Of a stretch of 7,326 nt of DNA, positions 6,007-7,326 are shown one piece after another (position 1 is the first letter of the stretch; each line of letters starts with the position of its first letter). Where the stretch lies: positions 1 through 7,326 of the forward strand of contig CAKVNA010000038.1 of NCBI GenBank assembly GCA_934776915.1, in the 5' to 3' direction. This stretch comes from an uncultured Clostridia bacterium. Lineage in GTDB: Bacteria; Bacillota; Clostridia; Christensenellales; UBA1242. A model generated the notes under the pieces. The model saw only the letters and a list, made by a program, of their open reading frames with translations, searched no databases and was not told the origin of the DNA. The translations under genes and the position numbers were made by a program.

Positions 6007-7326
6007 ATGAATTTTTTTGCAGTTGACAATATTCATTTGTATATAACCATTGTTCTTTCACTCCTAAACGGAGTGCTTATGTGCTTTGCATCATACAAAT
6101 ATTTTCAAATTATCCAACTTTCTGGCTACAAATTGAAGGGTTATTTTAATTGGCTTAAGGAAACAAAGTGGAGTTACGCATTAAGAATGGTGCTTTTAAG
6201 TTTGCTCAGTGGCTTTTGCGTGCTTGTAACCAACGCTTTGTTCAATGTCTATCACAAGCAAGCGTTATACTCATATATCGGACTAATATTCTATTTCTAC
6301 TTTGCTATTGTGTTTATAAAAGCCCTTTACAACGCACCAAAGAAAATTCCACTTAAAAACACTACTCGAATGACAAGACTTAATGTCGCAATGTTTATTT
6401 TCGTAAGTATGTTTTCATTCGTTGTTATTTGGGCGTCATTTCAGCACTTAAGTTTTGTAAAGTTTGGGGCATTGTGCTTTGTGCCTGCTTTTGTTGTGTT
6501 TATTGTTCCTATTGTGCATATAATTATGCTTCCACTTGAAAAACTTATTGTTGCCAGATATCTTCACAATGCAAAAAGAAAACTTGCAAAACGCCCAGAC
6601 TTAATCAAAATTGGAATCACTGGAAGTTATGCAAAAACAAGTGTAAAATATATTCTAAACACAATTTTATCTCAAAAATACAAAGTTTGTATGAGTCCTC
6701 AAAGTTTTAACACTCAAACAGGACTTAGCAAAGTTGTTAATAACTATCTTACAGACCTAGACCAAGTTCTCATTGCAGAAATGGGGGCAAGGAGCAAAGG
6801 GGATATCAAAAAACTATGCAAACTTATCTCGCCAAAATATGGAATAATAACGGGAATTTCACCACAGCATCTTTTGACTTTTAAGTCTTTGGACAACATA
6901 AAAAAGGCAAAATTTGAACTTGTGGAAAGTTTGCCAAGTGATGGAATTTGCGTTTTCAATGGCTTTGACAATGAAGTTTGCGATATGTATTCATGGTCAA
7001 AATTAGAAAAAAAATATTTGGTTGGAAAAGATGATGGGCTTGAGGCAAAAGACATTACTTTTGACCAAGATGGCACAAAATTTACTCTTGTTTTGGGTAA
7101 AAAAGAGTATAAAGTTGCAACAAAACTTTTGGGCGAACACAATGTCCAAAACATTTTGCTGTGCGTAAAAATGGCACAATGCCTTGACCTTAATGACAAA
7201 CAAATCATTGCAGGAATTGAGTCCTTGCAACCAGTGCCACACCGCCTTGAAATTATAAAAACTCCAACAAACATTATTCTTGATGACTCATTCAATGCCA
7301 ATGTCCGTGGCAGCAAAATTGCCCTT
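6007..7326 (+). CDS. MurF-like Mur ligase with N-terminal membrane domain (partial, 3' end outside window)
   Basis: 440 codons run open to the window end. Residues 1-180 hold five hydrophobic segments (about 11-30, 59-80, 88-107, 125-145, 153-176). A basic linker (RKLAKRP, 191-197) leads to a Mur ligase ATPase domain: P-loop GITGSYAKTS (203-212), AEMGARSKGDI (257-267), PQHLLTFKSLDNIKKAKFEL (286-305) with H288 and the likely carbamylated Lys K302, LLGEHNVQN (374-382), then R413 and DDSFNANV (426-433). The last matches MurF's DDSYNANP, and MurF adds D-Ala-D-Ala to the UDP-MurNAc-tripeptide. MurF's N-terminal substrate domain is absent, replaced by the membrane region. A209 replaces the usual P-loop Gly, and F429 and V433 differ from consensus. 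The ATG follows GAGGTG at 5998-6003. It could be the organism's MurF or a paralogue acting on a membrane-bound substrate; a full symbol is not justified. Confidence 0.88.
   Translation, partial: MNFFAVDNIHLYITIVLSLLNGVLMCFASYKYFQIIQLSGYKLKGYFNWLKETKWSYALRMVLLSLLSGFCVLVTNALFNVYHKQALYSYIGLIFYFYFAIVFIKALYNAPKKIPLKNTTRMTRLNVAMFIFVSMFSFVVIWASFQHLSFVKFGALCFVPAFVVFIVPIVHIIMLPLEKLIVARYLHNAKRKLAKRPDLIKIGITGSYAKTSVKYILNTILSQKYKVCMSPQSFNTQTGLSKVVNNYLTDLDQVLIAEMGARSKGDIKKLCKLISPKYGIITGISPQHLLTFKSLDNIKKAKFELVESLPSDGICVFNGFDNEVCDMYSWSKLEKKYLVGKDDGLEAKDITFDQDGTKFTLVLGKKEYKVATKLLGEHNVQNILLCVKMAQCLDLNDKQIIAGIESLQPVPHRLEIIKTPTNIILDDSFNANVRGSKIAL

Noticed and set aside
6744..7316. 190-codon minus-strand open frame
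   Set aside because: It lies wholly opposite the Mur ligase, whose motifs are clear. Its translation shows no family features and it lacks a ribosome binding site.
1..7326. CRISPR arrays, tRNA or rRNA genes, insertion sequences
   Set aside because: No spaced direct repeats, no cloverleaf or rRNA motifs, and no transposase or terminal repeats seen on either strand.

Overview
The window is AT-rich, with short Shine-Dalgarno-led genes packed on one strand. It carries housekeeping genes in a Bacillota-like order: obg-yhbY, then rsfS, tsaE and tsaB. TGG encodes Trp and TGA is used as a stop, so the code is standard. The gene set, the low G+C and the Cys-rich proteins suggest an uncultured anaerobic Clostridia-type bacterium. 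That placement is inference; no rRNA or other taxonomic marker is present.

Layout. 1-530: 3' part of nth (endonuclease III), cut by the window edge. 531-657: intergenic stretch with a paired 8-bp palindrome and a TATAAT promoter. 658-2235: obg and yhbY, closed by a rho-independent terminator. 2238-3071, minus strand: an unrecognised protein with two membrane segments at each end; its last codons contain the yhbY terminator. 3173-5956: a tight run of rsfS, tsaE, a tsaB-rimI fusion and an alpha/beta hydrolase, with 14-nt and 4-nt overlaps at two junctions. 6007-7326: a Mur ligase of MurF type with a five-segment membrane region at its N-terminus, driven by its own extended -10 promoter and running off the window end.

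How the genes fit together. Obg, YhbY and RsfS all act on assembly or silencing of the large ribosomal subunit. TsaE and TsaB belong to the complex that makes t6A37 in tRNA, and the RimI domain acetylates protein N-termini. The centre of the window is therefore a translation block. The Mur ligase, and perhaps the hydrolase, point to cell-wall precursor work. In many Bacillota nadD and yqeK lie between yhbY and rsfS; here the minus-strand membrane gene sits there instead.

Most worth a second look: (1) a MurF-like ligase with a membrane domain where the UDP-MurNAc-binding domain should be, and with altered P-loop and C-terminal motifs; (2) TsaE with an in-frame membrane-segment extension; (3) a terminator-shaped hairpin inside the start of the hydrolase gene; (4) near-absence of GATC; (5) the orphan membrane protein at the nadD-yqeK position. 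None of these proves a new system; the first is the strongest lead.
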